From contig NC_014391.1 of the NCBI RefSeq assembly GCF_000145235.1, positions 4,038,001-4,102,000 on the forward strand: DNA of 64,000 nt, in the 5' to 3' direction. Under the pieces are notes generated by a model. The model worked only from the letters and a program-made list of their open reading frames with translations, was not told the DNA's origin and made no database searches. Origin of the DNA: Micromonospora aurantiaca ATCC 27029 (lineage in GTDB: Bacteria > Actinomycetota > Actinomycetes > Mycobacteriales > Micromonosporaceae). This document shows, one piece after another, positions 34,503 through 43,438 of the stretch. The translations under genes and the position numbers were made by a program. Each line of letters opens with the position of its first letter. The first letter of the stretch is position 1.

Positions 34503-35809
34503 TTGCTTGCGGCCGCCTTCATGGCCGAGACGACCTTCTCAGGTGTCCCGTTGCCGGCGAAGATCGCGACGATCGCGTCGTTCATCGCGGTGCCGACGGT
34601 GCTGCCGTAGGCGGTGTCCAGCCAGAGCTGCACGTAGGTGGCGTCGGACGTGGCCTGGAGGATCGACTTCAGGGCCGGGTCGGTGACGCCGTCGGCCGCG
34701 CCCTTGGCGACGGGCAGGCCGGTGCCGGTGGCGGCGTAGCCCTTCTGCACCTCGGGGCTGACGAGGTACTTGAGGAACTCGACGCACTCGGCCGGGGCGT
34801 TCTTGGAGCAGGCGAACCCGTCGCCGCCGCCGAGGGCCGCCTTCGGGTCACCGGCGGAGCCGGAGATCGCCGGCACCGGGAACCAGCCGAGGAACTTGCC
34901 CAGGGCCGCCTTGTCGGTGGCGACGGTGTCCAGGGTGCCGCGGTTCCAGTCACCCATCAGCTCCATCGCGGCCTTGCCGTTCGCGAGCAGGCCGTTGGCG
35001 CTGGTCGGGTCGTTCTGACCCGGCGTGGCGATGAAGTTGTTCTGGAACGGCTTGGTGTCGATGAAGGTCTTGAGGTCCTGGCCGGCCTTGACGAAGCACG
35101 GGTCGTCGAAGTTCCGGTCCTTGGTCGCCTTCTTCAGCGTGTCGACCGAGCAGGCACGCAGCGCGAAGTTGTACCACCAGTGCGCGGCGGGCCACTTGTC
35201 ACCGGCGCCGAGGGCGATCGGGATGACGTTGATGGTCTTGAGCTTGGTGACCGCGGCGTTGAGTTCCTCGAAGGTGGTCGGCGGCGCCGTGATGCCCGCC
35301 TTCGCGAACATGTCCTTGTTGTACCAGATGCCCTCGATGCCCATCCGGTACGGCAGGCCGTACTGCTTGCCTTCGACCTGCCAGATCTCGGCGGCGTTGC
35401 CGATGTCGGCGACCTCGCCCTTCACCTGGTCGGTGATGTCCTTGAGGTAGTCGGCCTCGACCTGCTCGCGCATCTCGCCGCCGCCCCACGCCTGGAAGAT
35501 GTCCGGCGGGTCGTTGCTCAGCAGCGCGGCGGGGAGCCGGGTGCGCTGGAGCTGGTTCGTCTCGATCGCCTCGATCTCGATCTTGACGGTCGGGTGGGCC
35601 GTGGAGAAGTCCTTGGCGACCTTCTCCCAGTACGTCTTGCCGGGCCCGTCCTGCGACGCGTTGTGCCACCAGGTCAACGTCACCGGGTTCTTGTACAGCT
35701 CACTCTCGGCGGCCTTCTCCTCGTCGCCACCACCACTGCACGCGGAGGCCAGCAGAGCACTTGTCACAAACAGTGCCAGGACGGCGCCAGCACGGCGCTT
35801 CATCACCAT
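34499..35809 (-). CDS. Sugar-binding lipoprotein of a CUT1 ABC importer
   Basis: A 436-residue family 1 solute-binding protein with a lipobox 'LLASACSGGG' (Cys near 22). The mature part starts 'VTLTWWHNASQDGPGKTYWEKV', the usual sugar-binding-protein opening. Many Trp residues ('KWPAAHWWYNF', 'LMGDWNRG') suit stacking on sugars. It resembles BxlE/XylE-type proteins that bind xylobiose and xylotriose, which the nearby GH3 and GH10 enzymes support. ATG at 35807-35809 has GAGGAG seven bases upstream. It is the first gene of the operon, read away from the LacI gene. Confidence 0.88.
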   Translation of the reverse strand: MVMKRRAGAVLALFVTSALLASACSGGGDEEKAAESELYKNPVTLTWWHNASQDGPGKTYWEKVAKDFSTAHPTVKIEIEAIETNQLQRTRLPAALLSNDPPDIFQAWGGGEMREQVEADYLKDITDQVKGEVADIGNAAEIWQVEGKQYGLPYRMGIEGIWYNKDMFAKAGITAPPTTFEELNAAVTKLKTINVIPIALGAGDKWPAAHWWYNFALRACSVDTLKKATKDRNFDDPCFVKAGQDLKTFIDTKPFQNNFIATPGQNDPTSANGLLANGKAAMELMGDWNRGTLDTVATDKAALGKFLGWFPVPAISGSAGDPKAALGGGDGFACSKNAPAECVEFLKYLVSPEVQKGYAATGTGLPVAKGAADGVTDPALKSILQATSDATYVQLWLDTAYGSTVGTAMNDAIVAIFAGNGTPEKVVSAMKAAASK

Positions 35810-35884
35810 AGATGTCTCCTCGACCACTCAGTCGGGTTACCTGCCGGGGAGTTTTACAGGGCCGTAACGTGAAGTCAATCGGTA

Positions 35885-35900
35885 TCGATAACGTTTTCGA
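35885..35900. promoter_or_regulatory. LacI-family operator between the binding protein and lacI-type genes
   Basis: TCGATAACGTTTTCGA is a 16-base dyad centred on CG with 14 of 16 bases symmetric. A central CG and AACGTT core are typical of LacI-family operators. It lies 75 bases upstream of the transporter operon and 44 bases upstream of the regulator gene, so one site can repress both. Confidence 0.6.
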
Positions 35901-35944
35901 CATCGTCTTCGATCGACCTGAGAGAGCCCTCTATCATCGTCGGC

Positions 35945-36949
35945 GTGGTGTTCCAGGAGCGCGTCAAGATGTCGGACGTGGCACGTACGGCCGGCGTCTC
36001 GGTGGCAACCGTATCCAAGGTTGTCAATGGCCGATACGGCGTCGCGCAGGCCACCGTCGAGCGCGTCCAGCAGGTCATCCACGAGCTCGGGTACGAGGCC
36101 AGCCTGGGGGCGCAGAGCCTGCGCAGCCACCGCACGAACGTGCTGGGCATCCTGGTCGCCGAGTTCGAGCCGTTCTCGACCGAGCTGCTCAAGGGCGCGT
36201 CCCGGGAGGTCGCCGGCAGCGGCTACCAGTTGCTCGCCTACTCCAGCGGTGACGGGGAGGGCGCGGCCATAGGGTGGGAGCGGCGCTCGCTGGCCCGGCT
36301 GTCCGGCACACTCATCGACGGCGCGGTGATCGTGACGCCGACAGTGGTCGAGACCAAGCACGGCTTCCACGTGGTGGCCGTCGACCCGCACACCGGCCCG
36401 TCCGGTCTGCCCACCGTCGACTCCGACAACTTCGCCGGCGCGGTGCTGGCCACCGACTACCTGCTGTCGCTCGGGCACCGGCGGATCGCGCACATCAGCG
36501 GCCGCCCCGACCTGGAGTCGGCCCGCCTGCGCGAGGCCGGGTTCCGCAAGGCGATGGCCGACGCGGGCCTGACGGTGGACGAGCGGCTCGTGCGGGTCGG
36601 CGGGTTCCGCACCGAGAGCGCCGCGAGCACGGCCGCCGAGCTGCTCGCGCTCCCCGACCGGCCCACCGCGATCTTCGCCGGCAACGACCTCTCGGCCATC
36701 TCCACGGTGGACGTCGCCCGCGGCCTCGGCCTCGGCGTACCGGACGACCTGTCGGTCATCGGCTTCGACAACATCCCGGAGTCGGCGCTCGTCGACCCTC
36801 CCCTCACCACGATCCGGCAGCCGCTGCAACGCATGGGCGCCGAGTCACTGCGTCTGCTGATCGACCTCATCGCGGGCGTCGAGCGGGACACGCACATCCG
36901 GCTCCCCACCGAGCTGGTCGTCCGGGCCTCCTGCCGCCCGCTGCGCTGA
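35945..36949 (+). CDS. LacI-family repressor of the xylan locus
   Basis: A 334-residue LacI-type regulator. Residues 8-55 hold the HTH and hinge helix ('MSDVARTAGVSVATVSKVVNGRYGVAQATVERV', 'AQSLRSHRTNVLGI'), then a two-lobe sugar-binding core with 'VVAVDPHTG', 'GHRRIAHISG' and 'FAGNDLSAI'. It lies divergent from the sugar importer-GH3 operon and 210 bases upstream of the xylanase. It probably lets go of the operator at 35885-35900 when a xylo-oligosaccharide binds. The start is GTG at 35945. Confidence 0.9.
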   Translation: MVFQERVKMSDVARTAGVSVATVSKVVNGRYGVAQATVERVQQVIHELGYEASLGAQSLRSHRTNVLGILVAEFEPFSTELLKGASREVAGSGYQLLAYSSGDGEGAAIGWERRSLARLSGTLIDGAVIVTPTVVETKHGFHVVAVDPHTGPSGLPTVDSDNFAGAVLATDYLLSLGHRRIAHISGRPDLESARLREAGFRKAMADAGLTVDERLVRVGGFRTESAASTAAELLALPDRPTAIFAGNDLSAISTVDVARGLGLGVPDDLSVIGFDNIPESALVDPPLTTIRQPLQRMGAESLRLLIDLIAGVERDTHIRLPTELVVRASCRPLR

Positions 36950-37017
36950 GGCGCCACCTCACCCTCCCGGCCCGGGTGATTGACGGACGGCTATCGGCGT
37001 CCGTAATGTTTCGGGCT

Positions 37018-37041
37018 ACTTCCGGAAGCGAGACCGGAAGT
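37018..37041. promoter_or_regulatory. Inverted repeat upstream of the xylanase
   Basis: ACTTCCGG and CCGGAAGT are perfect 8-base arms spaced by 8 bases, with a third copy of the half-element, CGGAAG, at about 37044-37049. It lies about 120 bases before the xylanase ATG in an AT-richer stretch and may be an activator or repressor site. It does not match the LacI-type site at 35885. Confidence 0.4.
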
Positions 37042-37159
37042 TTCGGAAGCCCGCACCGTCCGTCCACCCGGGCGCCCGCCGGTCCGTTCCACGCCGCGGC
37101 GTTCCCGGCACCGCCACCGCCGGCCTCCGGCCGCGCGCACCCTCCCGAAAGGAACGACC

Positions 37160-38353
37160 ATGAAGCTGAGACGTTGGCTCGCCGCCGGCGCCGTCGCCGT
37201 CGCGACCGCCACCGCCCTCAACGTCGTCCCCGCGACGGCCGGCCGCCCCTACGACCCGGCCGCGCAGAGCCTGCGCGAGCTGGCCAAGCGCCACGGCCTG
37301 TACGTGGGCACCGCCGTCGACATGGCCGCCCTCAACGACGCCGCCGAGCCGCGGTACCGCGAGCTGGCCGCGTCCGAGTTCTCCACCGTCACCGCCGAGA
37401 ACGTCATGAAGTGGGAGAGCCTCGAACCCACCCGGGGCACATACAACTGGGGGCCGGCCGACGAGCTGATCGACTTCGCCCGCAAGAACAACCAGCGGGT
37501 CCGGGGCCACGTGCTGGTCTGGCACAACCAGTTGCCGGCGTGGCTGACCAGCGGCGTCGCGGACGGCTCGATCAGCAAGGCCGAGCTGCGCCAGATCCTG
37601 CGCAACCACATCACCGCCGTGGTCACCCACTTCAAGGGCAAGATCTGGCAGTGGGACGTGGTGAACGAGGCGGTCAGCGACCCCTGGGACACCCCGTCCA
37701 CCCTGCACTACAAGGGGTTCTGGGCGCAGAACCTCGGGCCCGGCTACATCGCCGACGCGTTCCGCTGGGCCCGCGCCGCCGACCCGAAGGCGCTGCTGTT
37801 CTACAACGACTACAACATCGAGGCGTTCGGCTCCGGCAACCCGGCCGACGACAAGACGCAGTTCGTCTACGACATGGCCCGTGACCTGCGGGCCAAGGGC
37901 GTGCCGATCGACGGCGTGGGCGCACAGGGCCACCTCGGCACCCAGTACGGCAACTTCAGCACGCTCCAGGTGGCCGCGGCCCTGCGCAAGTTCGCCGGGC
38001 TCGGGCTGGCCACGGCCCTCACCGAGGTGGACGTGCGCAGCCAGATCACCGAGGGGGTGGAGGCCGGCGACTCCGCGGAGATCAACCCGCGTCTGCAGGC
38101 GTCCGCGGCGAACTTCAGCGTGCTGATGCAGGCCTGCCTGGCCGAGCGGCACTGCCTGTCGTTCACCCTCTGGGGCTTCACCGACAAGCACTCCTGGGTA
38201 CCCGGCGCGTTCTCCGACCCGCCGGAGGGCCTGGCCACCGTCTACGACGAGAACTACCAGCCGAAGCGGGCGTACCACGAGCTGAAGGCCGACCTGATCT
38301 TCTCCGGTCCGCCATACGTGCTGCCGCGCATCCCGCAGCACCCGCGCCGCTAG
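37160..38353 (+). CDS. Secreted endo-1,4-beta-xylanase, GH10
   Basis: A 397-residue exported GH10 enzyme with a signal peptide of about 28 residues ('MKLRRWLAAGAVAVATATAL'). The acid/base is E170 in 'WDVVNEAV' and the nucleophile E289 in 'ALTEVDVR'. Conserved 'TAENVMKWESLEP', 'GHVLVWHNQLP' and 'FTLWGFTDKHSW' line the glycone cleft. It has no carbohydrate-binding module. It cuts xylan outside the cell into oligomers for the importer at 32.6-35.8 kb. AAAGGA precedes the ATG. Confidence 0.94.
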   Translation: MKLRRWLAAGAVAVATATALNVVPATAGRPYDPAAQSLRELAKRHGLYVGTAVDMAALNDAAEPRYRELAASEFSTVTAENVMKWESLEPTRGTYNWGPADELIDFARKNNQRVRGHVLVWHNQLPAWLTSGVADGSISKAELRQILRNHITAVVTHFKGKIWQWDVVNEAVSDPWDTPSTLHYKGFWAQNLGPGYIADAFRWARAADPKALLFYNDYNIEAFGSGNPADDKTQFVYDMARDLRAKGVPIDGVGAQGHLGTQYGNFSTLQVAAALRKFAGLGLATALTEVDVRSQITEGVEAGDSAEINPRLQASAANFSVLMQACLAERHCLSFTLWGFTDKHSWVPGAFSDPPEGLATVYDENYQPKRAYHELKADLIFSGPPYVLPRIPQHPRR

Positions 38354-38369
38354 ACGACCGGCGCACCAC

Positions 38370-38399
38370 GGCGGGGCCGGTCCGGTGACCGGCCCCGCC
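38370..38399. terminator. Bidirectional hairpin between xylanase and DUF5872 genes
   Basis: A 12-bp perfect stem GGCGGGGCCGGT / ACCGGCCCCGCC with a 6-base loop, 16 bases past the xylanase stop and 23 bases past the end of the convergent gene. It can end both transcripts. Confidence 0.65.
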
Positions 38400-38422
38400 G
38401 CCTGTGCCCGGCCGGCACACGC

Positions 38423-38983
38423 TCACGCCGCCCGGCGCCGGCCCAGTTCCGACTCCAGCCGCCCGATGAGCGTCTTGCGGGCCTTGCCGCCGCGTTCCCG
38501 GCGCAGCGCCGCGTCGAGCTGACGGGTGTCGAGGTCACGGACCAGCTTGACCGCCTCGGTAACCGGCAACTCGTTGATCTGCTCGGCGGCCGTGGCGTCC
38601 CGGCGGGCCCGCTTCGCCGGGCCGGTGTTCGGCACGTACTGGCGGCCGGAGCGCGACGCGCGGCGCTTGCGGGTGTCGGTGGCGCGCCGCTCGTTCTCCG
38701 ACAGCTCCTCCCACGCCTGTTTGGGCAGGTAACGGCGGGTTTCGCCGCCGTTGCGGGCGCGCGTATCGCCGCTGCGGGTCTGCCACTTCTCGCCGCCCCA
38801 GCGTTGCAGCGAGCGCTGCCGTGCGTCCTTCGGGCCCTCGAATCCCCCGCCGGCCTTCTTGTACTCGTTCGTCAGCAGCTGCGACTTGCGGGCCGACCAC
38901 TGCCCCGGCCGTCCGCCCTTGTCGGAGGCGCGGATCTCGGCCTTGAGGCGCTCCCGCAGTTCCGGCTCGGTGTACTTCGCCAT
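38423..38983 (-). CDS. DUF5872 protein
   Basis: A 186-residue, highly basic protein. It opens 'KYTEPELRERLKAEIRASDKGGRPGQWSARKSQLL', the DUF5872 signature, continues with 'RSLQRWGGEKWQT' and 'RYLPKQAWEELSENE', and ends in a Lys/Arg-rich region. The family occurs in bacteria and some large viruses; its function is unknown. The charge suggests nucleic-acid binding. It stands alone and convergent to the xylanase. Confidence 0.78.
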   Translation of the reverse strand: MAKYTEPELRERLKAEIRASDKGGRPGQWSARKSQLLTNEYKKAGGGFEGPKDARQRSLQRWGGEKWQTRSGDTRARNGGETRRYLPKQAWEELSENERRATDTRKRRASRSGRQYVPNTGPAKRARRDATAAEQINELPVTEAVKLVRDLDTRQLDAALRRERGGKARKTLIGRLESELGRRRAA

Positions 38984-39020
38984 GACGCAGCGTTACCCGG
39001 ACCGGGAGCGGCCATGCCGG

Positions 39021-39539
39021 TCAGCCGAGCGCCGGTCGATAGACCAGATCCATCGTGTCGGTGCGGCCCGACCAGTCCAGCCGCAGCCGCCAGCACCCGG
39101 CGGCCGGCAGGTCGACGATGGACGGCCCGGGTCCGCCGGGCACCTCCCGGACGGCCCGGGCACCCGTCCCGTCGAGCGTCGCGGTGATCACCAGGGGGCT
39201 GAGTTGCGCCGGTTCGGACCGGCCGGGATCGGGGCGGGCCACCCAGAGGATCTTGTTGTTCGCGCCGTCCCCGCGCGCCTGCACCAGCGGGTACGCGAAC
39301 AGGATCGCCACGATGTCGCCCCCGGTGCCGAAGACGTGCCGCACCCGGGTGTCGCCGGTGAACCCGGCGTCCGCCCAGTCCGGTAGCCGGCCGGTCTCCA
39401 GCCGCTCGGCACAGGCCGACGGCGCGGCCGGGCCGGTGGCGGGCGTGGTGCCCGGGGCCGTGTCGGGCACGCCGGCCGGGCCGGTGCACCCGGCCAGCAG
39501 CAGGACCGACACCAGCAGGACTCTTCTCGGAACGGACAT
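39021..39539 (-). CDS. Lipoprotein of unknown function
   Basis: A 172-residue protein with a clear lipobox ('VLLLAGCTG', Cys near 17) and a Pro/Thr/Ala-rich linker. The folded part has a 'GGDIVAILFAYPLV' strand and ends in a beta-rich stretch 'AAGCWRLRLDWSGRTDTMDLVYR', an immunoglobulin-like pattern. ATG at 39537-39539 has GGGGGAG upstream. It lies 67 bases after the anti-sigma-like gene on the same strand and may be part of the same stress regulon. Confidence 0.6.
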   Translation of the reverse strand: MSVPRRVLLVSVLLLAGCTGPAGVPDTAPGTTPATGPAAPSACAERLETGRLPDWADAGFTGDTRVRHVFGTGGDIVAILFAYPLVQARGDGANNKILWVARPDPGRSEPAQLSPLVITATLDGTGARAVREVPGGPGPSIVDLPAAGCWRLRLDWSGRTDTMDLVYRPALG

Positions 39540-39606
39540 CCGGCCTCCCCCGTCGACGACTCTCGTCAACAGGACACCGCCCGGCGCCCCGGGGTTCCCG
39601 GCGCCC

Positions 39607-40320
39607 TCACTCCAACGAGGACGCGACGTCCAGCGCCTGTTCGCGGGTGAGGTCGCCCTCCAGCCGGTAGCTCACCCCGGCCCGCTCCCAGATCAGCGTG
39701 GCGGCGGACAACCGCGCGGTGGCGACCCGTTCCGTCCCGGACCGGTCCACGTACGCGAGCGCGTGCGGCCCACCGACCCAGATCGCGAACTCGCCGCCGA
39801 CCTGGGTGAGCGTCACGTCCGCCCCGACCGACCGCTTGTGGAACACGATGTCGAGCGAGCCGTCGAACGCGTCCAGCCGGACCGTCCCGCCCCGGTAGAG
39901 GAGGCTGACGACCCGGTGGGCGCCGGCACCGTCCGGATCGGCGACCAGCACCCGTTCCGGCACGCCGAGCCGGGCCGGGACGCGGATCGGGAAGCGGACC
40001 TGCCGCTGCGCCTCGGCGAGCGCAACCTGGTGCTGCGCGGGCAACGGCGACGGCGTACCGGCCGGTGGCGGCGCGGGTGCGGTGTCGATGACGACCCCGG
40101 AGAACCGCAGCAGCCCGGTCACCGCGCCGGCGACCGCGGCCCGCCCCGGCGGCAGCGCCGCCACCAGCAGGGCGGCGAGCGCGCCGGCCAGCACGTATCG
40201 CCACCGGCGGCGCGGCGCGGGCGCGTCGAGCCGGGCCCGGACCCGGGCGGTCAGATCCGGCGTCCGCGCCGGCTCCAGCCAGCCGGTCAGCTCCCGCAGC
40301 TCCCGTTCCAGGTCATCCAC
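39607..40320 (-). CDS. Membrane-anchored anti-sigma-like protein
   Basis: A 237-residue protein: a short cytosolic N-terminus (1-38, 'MDDLERELRELTGWL...LTARVRARL'), one membrane helix (about 40-65) and an external domain rich in beta strands with DUF4367-like repeats. Its ATG overlaps the end of the sigma gene by eight bases, the usual sigma/anti-sigma coupling. No HxxxCxxC zinc motif is present. It should hold the adjacent ECF sigma factor at the membrane. The signal is unknown. Confidence 0.65.
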   Translation of the reverse strand: MDDLERELRELTGWLEPARTPDLTARVRARLDAPAPRRRWRYVLAGALAALLVAALPPGRAAVAGAVTGLLRFSGVVIDTAPAPPPAGTPSPLPAQHQVALAEAQRQVRFPIRVPARLGVPERVLVADPDGAGAHRVVSLLYRGGTVRLDAFDGSLDIVFHKRSVGADVTLTQVGGEFAIWVGGPHALAYVDRSGTERVATARLSAATLIWERAGVSYRLEGDLTREQALDVASSLE

Positions 40321-40924
40321 GGTGCGCCACCTCCCGGTCCAGCAGGGCCCGCAGCTTCGCCAGCGCCCGGTGGGTCCGTGACTTCACGGTGCCCCGGGCC
40401 ACCCCCAGCACTGTCACCGTCTCGTCCTCGCCGAGGTCGAGCAGATAGCGGCAGACGATCACCTCGCGGTCGCGGACGGGCAACCGCCGCAGCGCACCCA
40501 CCAGCGCGGCGCGGCGCTCGGCCGCCAGCACGGCGTCGAGCCCGTCGTCGCCGGTGACCGCCGCGACCGGCTCCGCCGCCGCCGCGCGCAGCGCCAGCCC
40601 GTCCCGCCGGGTGCGGGCACGGTGCAGGTTCCGGGTCTCGTTGGCGACGATCGCGAGCAGCCAGGACCGGAACGACGCCTCGGCCCGGTAGCGGGACAGT
40701 TTCCGGTACGCCTTCACGAACGCCTCCTGGACCACGTCCTCGGCGTCCGGACCGGCGCCGAGCAGCACCGCCGTCCGGTACGCGGACGCGGTGTGCCGGG
40801 CGACCAGGGCGTCGTACGCCTCCCGGTCGCCGGCGCGTACGCGGGTGACGAGTTCGTCGTCGTCCAGGGCAGCCTCCGCCGTCGGTCCGCTTTCATGACA
40901 CCGCCCGGGGCGGCCGGGTTCCAT
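40313..40924 (-). CDS. ECF RNA polymerase sigma factor
   Basis: A 203-residue sigma-70 family protein. Region 2 covers about 40-105 ('AEDVVQEAFVKAYRKLSRYRAEASFRSWLLAIVANETRN') and region 4 about 140-195 ('LPVRDREVIVCRYLLDLGEDETVTVLGVARGTVKSRTHRALAKL'). The frame from ATG at 40922-40924 is preferred; it starts 40 bases from the divergent glutamate-synthase-like gene. It is co-transcribed with the membrane protein at 39607-40320 and the lipoprotein beyond. Confidence 0.88.
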   Translation of the reverse strand: MEPGRPGRCHESGPTAEAALDDDELVTRVRAGDREAYDALVARHTASAYRTAVLLGAGPDAEDVVQEAFVKAYRKLSRYRAEASFRSWLLAIVANETRNLHRARTRRDGLALRAAAAEPVAAVTGDDGLDAVLAAERRAALVGALRRLPVRDREVIVCRYLLDLGEDETVTVLGVARGTVKSRTHRALAKLRALLDREVAHRG

Positions 40925-40964
40925 CAGGCGTTTGACCGGGTGCCGGGCCGGAAAGAGTGGCGGG

Positions 40965-42539
40965 ATGAGCTGGGCGAGAAGAGCCGTACCCGCAGCCGTC
41001 GCCGCCGTCGCCGCGCTGGCGGCCCGGGACCTGCTGCAACGCGACCACGCGCTGCGCCGCAACTTCCCCGTGCTGGGCCGGGCGCGGTACCTGATCGAGT
41101 CGATCGGCCCGGAGCTGCGGCAGTACATCGTGGCCGGCAACGACGAGGAGCGGCCGTTCACCCGCGACCAGCGGCGCTGGGTGTACGCCTCGGCCAAGCA
41201 GGAGAACAACTACTTCGGTTTCGGCACCGACAACGACATCGAGCACACCTCCGGCTATCCGATCATCAAGCACCGTACGTTCGGCCGGGCGGTCCCGCCG
41301 TCGACGCCGACCGCCGGGCACGACGTGACGCTGCCCTGCGCCAAGGTGCTCGGCGCGGCGCGCGGCCGGGCGCAGGCGTTCCGGCCGGAGTCGGTGGTGA
41401 ACATCTCCGGGATGAGCTTCGGTTCGCTGTCCGGCAACGCGGTGGAGGCGCTCAACCGGGGCGCCGCACTGGCCGGCTGCCTGCACAACACCGGCGAGGG
41501 CGGGCTGTCGCCGTACCACCGCAACGGCGGTGAGCTGGTCTTCCAGCTCGGCACCGCGTACTTCGGCTGCCGCGACGAGCAGGGCCGGTTCAGCCTGGAA
41601 CGGCTCAAGGACCTGGTGGCGTCGGCACCGGTACGCGCGCTGGAGATCAAGCTCAGTCAGGGCGCCAAGCCGAGCCTCGGCGGCCTGCTGCCGGCGGCGA
41701 AGGTCTCCGCCGAGATCGCCGCCACCCGGGGCATTCCGGCCGGGCGGGACTGCGTCAGCCCGTCCCGGCACGCCGAGTTCTCCGACTGCGACAGTCTGCT
41801 CGACTGGGTGGAGCTGCTCGCCGCCGAGACCGGCCTGCCGGTCGGCATCAAGTCCGCCGTCGGTGACCTCGGGTTCTGGGAGGAGCTGGCCACGCTGATG
41901 CGCGACACCGGGCGCGGCGTGGACTTCGTGACTGTCGACGGGGGCGAGGGCGGCACCGGCGCCGCGCCGCTGATCTTCAGCGACTCGGTCTCGCTGCCGT
42001 TCCAGCAGGGCTTCTCCCGGGTCTACCGCACCTTCGCCGAACGCGACCTGCACGAGAGCGTGGTGTTCGTCGGCGCCGGCAAGCTCGGCCTGCCGGACAA
42101 CGCGGTGGTGGCGTTCGCGCTCGGCGCCGACATGGTCAACGTCGGGCGGGAGGCGATGCTGGCGATCGGCTGCATCCAGGCGCAGAAGTGCCACACCGAC
42201 ACCTGCCCGACCGGCGTCGCCACCCAGAACGCGTGGCTGGCCCGGGGTCTGGACCCGGCCCGCAAGTCGGTGCGGGCCGCGAACTACATCCGTACGCTGC
42301 GCCGCGACCTGGTCAAGGTGGCCGAGGCGTGCGGCGTCGAGCATCCCGGGCTGATCGGCACCGACGCGGTGGAGATCCTCGACGGCCGGACCTCGTCGAT
42401 CCCCCTGGACCGGGCGTTCGGCTACCGGCCGGAGTGGGGGATGCCGTCGGCAGCCGACCGGGCGGAGATCGTGCGGCTGATGACGGCCGAGGCGCCGCAG
42501 GGCGGCAGCGCGCCGCCCTCCCCCACCGCCGTCGGCTAG
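40965..42539 (+). CDS. FMN-binding glutamate-synthase-like oxidoreductase
   Basis: A 524-residue protein homologous to the FMN/Fe-S synthase domain of GltB, without the glutaminase and FAD parts. An N-terminal hydrophobic segment (about 5-20) may anchor it. The barrel holds 'NISGMSFGSLSGNAVEALNRGA', 'HNTGEGGLSPYH', 'VTVDGGEGGTGAAP', and the 3Fe-4S cysteines in 'CIQAQKCHTDTCPTG'. Stand-alone members are common in bacteria with unproven substrates. ATG at 40965 is chosen because an upstream frame adds only unsupported residues. Confidence 0.85.
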   Translation: MSWARRAVPAAVAAVAALAARDLLQRDHALRRNFPVLGRARYLIESIGPELRQYIVAGNDEERPFTRDQRRWVYASAKQENNYFGFGTDNDIEHTSGYPIIKHRTFGRAVPPSTPTAGHDVTLPCAKVLGAARGRAQAFRPESVVNISGMSFGSLSGNAVEALNRGAALAGCLHNTGEGGLSPYHRNGGELVFQLGTAYFGCRDEQGRFSLERLKDLVASAPVRALEIKLSQGAKPSLGGLLPAAKVSAEIAATRGIPAGRDCVSPSRHAEFSDCDSLLDWVELLAAETGLPVGIKSAVGDLGFWEELATLMRDTGRGVDFVTVDGGEGGTGAAPLIFSDSVSLPFQQGFSRVYRTFAERDLHESVVFVGAGKLGLPDNAVVAFALGADMVNVGREAMLAIGCIQAQKCHTDTCPTGVATQNAWLARGLDPARKSVRAANYIRTLRRDLVKVAEACGVEHPGLIGTDAVEILDGRTSSIPLDRAFGYRPEWGMPSAADRAEIVRLMTAEAPQGGSAPPSPTAVG

Positions 42540-43438
42540 CCGGTTCCCTCGCCGGTGCGGTGCCGGCCCCGGCGGCGCGGCGGGCGCGGCCGGAGCACGA
42601 CCGGCGCCACCACCAGGACCGCCGCCGCACCGAGCAGTCCCCAGGGGTGGCGGCTGGTCTCGATCACGAACGCCACCGGCCGTTCCGGCAGGTCGACGCG
42701 GCCGTGGAGTTCGTGTGCCCCGAGCACGGCGACGTCCACCGGCACCGGGATCTCGTACGTCCGGACCTGCCCGGCGCCGATGGTGCCCAGGGGCGGGGCG
42801 GCGACGATGGTGTGCGCCCGTCCGGGCCGGCCGAACAGCAGCGTGAACGTCGGGTCGACCACGTCGGCCGGGCCGGGGTTGCGCAGCGCGACGCGTACGG
42901 TGAGCGTCTCGGGCAGCCCGAACCATTCCCGCAGCGGGCGGCGGCCGGCGACGCGCAGGTCGTCGAGGTGCAGTCGCGGCGTGGCGGCCGGCGCGGGCGC
43001 CGGGGCGGCGGTCACGCCGCTGACCGGCAGCGCGGCGGTGGCCTGGACGGTGCCGGTCAGGGCATGCGCGCGCAGTACGCAGGGACAGGCGACGGGCGGT
43101 GCCGCCAGCACGATCGGCACCGCCGTCGTGCCCGCCGGCACCTGGACGGTGGTGGCCTGCTCGTTGGCGCAGTCGAGCGCGCCCCGGTGGGCGTCGTTGC
43201 CGCAGACCGTGAGGTGGACCGGGCCGGCCGGCCAGCCGCGCAGCGTGACGGTGACCCGCTGCCCGACAGTCAGCGGGCCGGACGGCACGACGACAGCGGG
43301 CCGCGGCGCCGCGGAGGCCGCAGTGGACGAGGGCGCGGCCGGGGCGGCGACGGCGGTGCCGTCCGGGGTGTACGGCGGCGCCGGGGCCGGCGCGGCCAGC
43401 GCGAGGATCGCGGCGGCGGCCGGCAGGACCGGGGTCAC
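42536..43438 (-). CDS. Exported Pro/Ala-rich protein with C-terminal membrane anchor
   Basis: A 300-residue protein from GTG at 43436-43438, which overlaps the DUF916 gene stop. A signal peptide (1-17, 'VTPVLPAAAAILALAAPA') leads into two immunoglobulin-like parts: one with a Cys-containing region ('VHLTVCGNDAHRGALDCANEQ') and one 'LTVRVALRNPGPADVVDPTFTLLFGRPG'. A membrane helix at about 262-285 and a Arg-rich tail close it. The topology is outside-in, tail in the cytosol. The operon with the WxL-type genes suggests a part of that surface complex. The family is not recognised. Confidence 0.6.
   Translation of the reverse strand: MTPVLPAAAAILALAAPAPAPPYTPDGTAVAAPAAPSSTAASAAPRPAVVVPSGPLTVGQRVTVTLRGWPAGPVHLTVCGNDAHRGALDCANEQATTVQVPAGTTAVPIVLAAPPVACPCVLRAHALTGTVQATAALPVSGVTAAPAPAPAATPRLHLDDLRVAGRRPLREWFGLPETLTVRVALRNPGPADVVDPTFTLLFGRPGRAHTIVAAPPLGTIGAGQVRTYEIPVPVDVAVLGAHELHGRVDLPERPVAFVIETSRHPWGLLGAAAVLVVAPVVLRPRPPRRRGRHRTGEGTG

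Noticed and set aside
32600-35809. A missing ATPase in the sugar importer as a sign of a deletion
   Set aside because: CUT1 importers in actinobacteria commonly borrow a shared MsiK-type ATPase, so the absence is normal.
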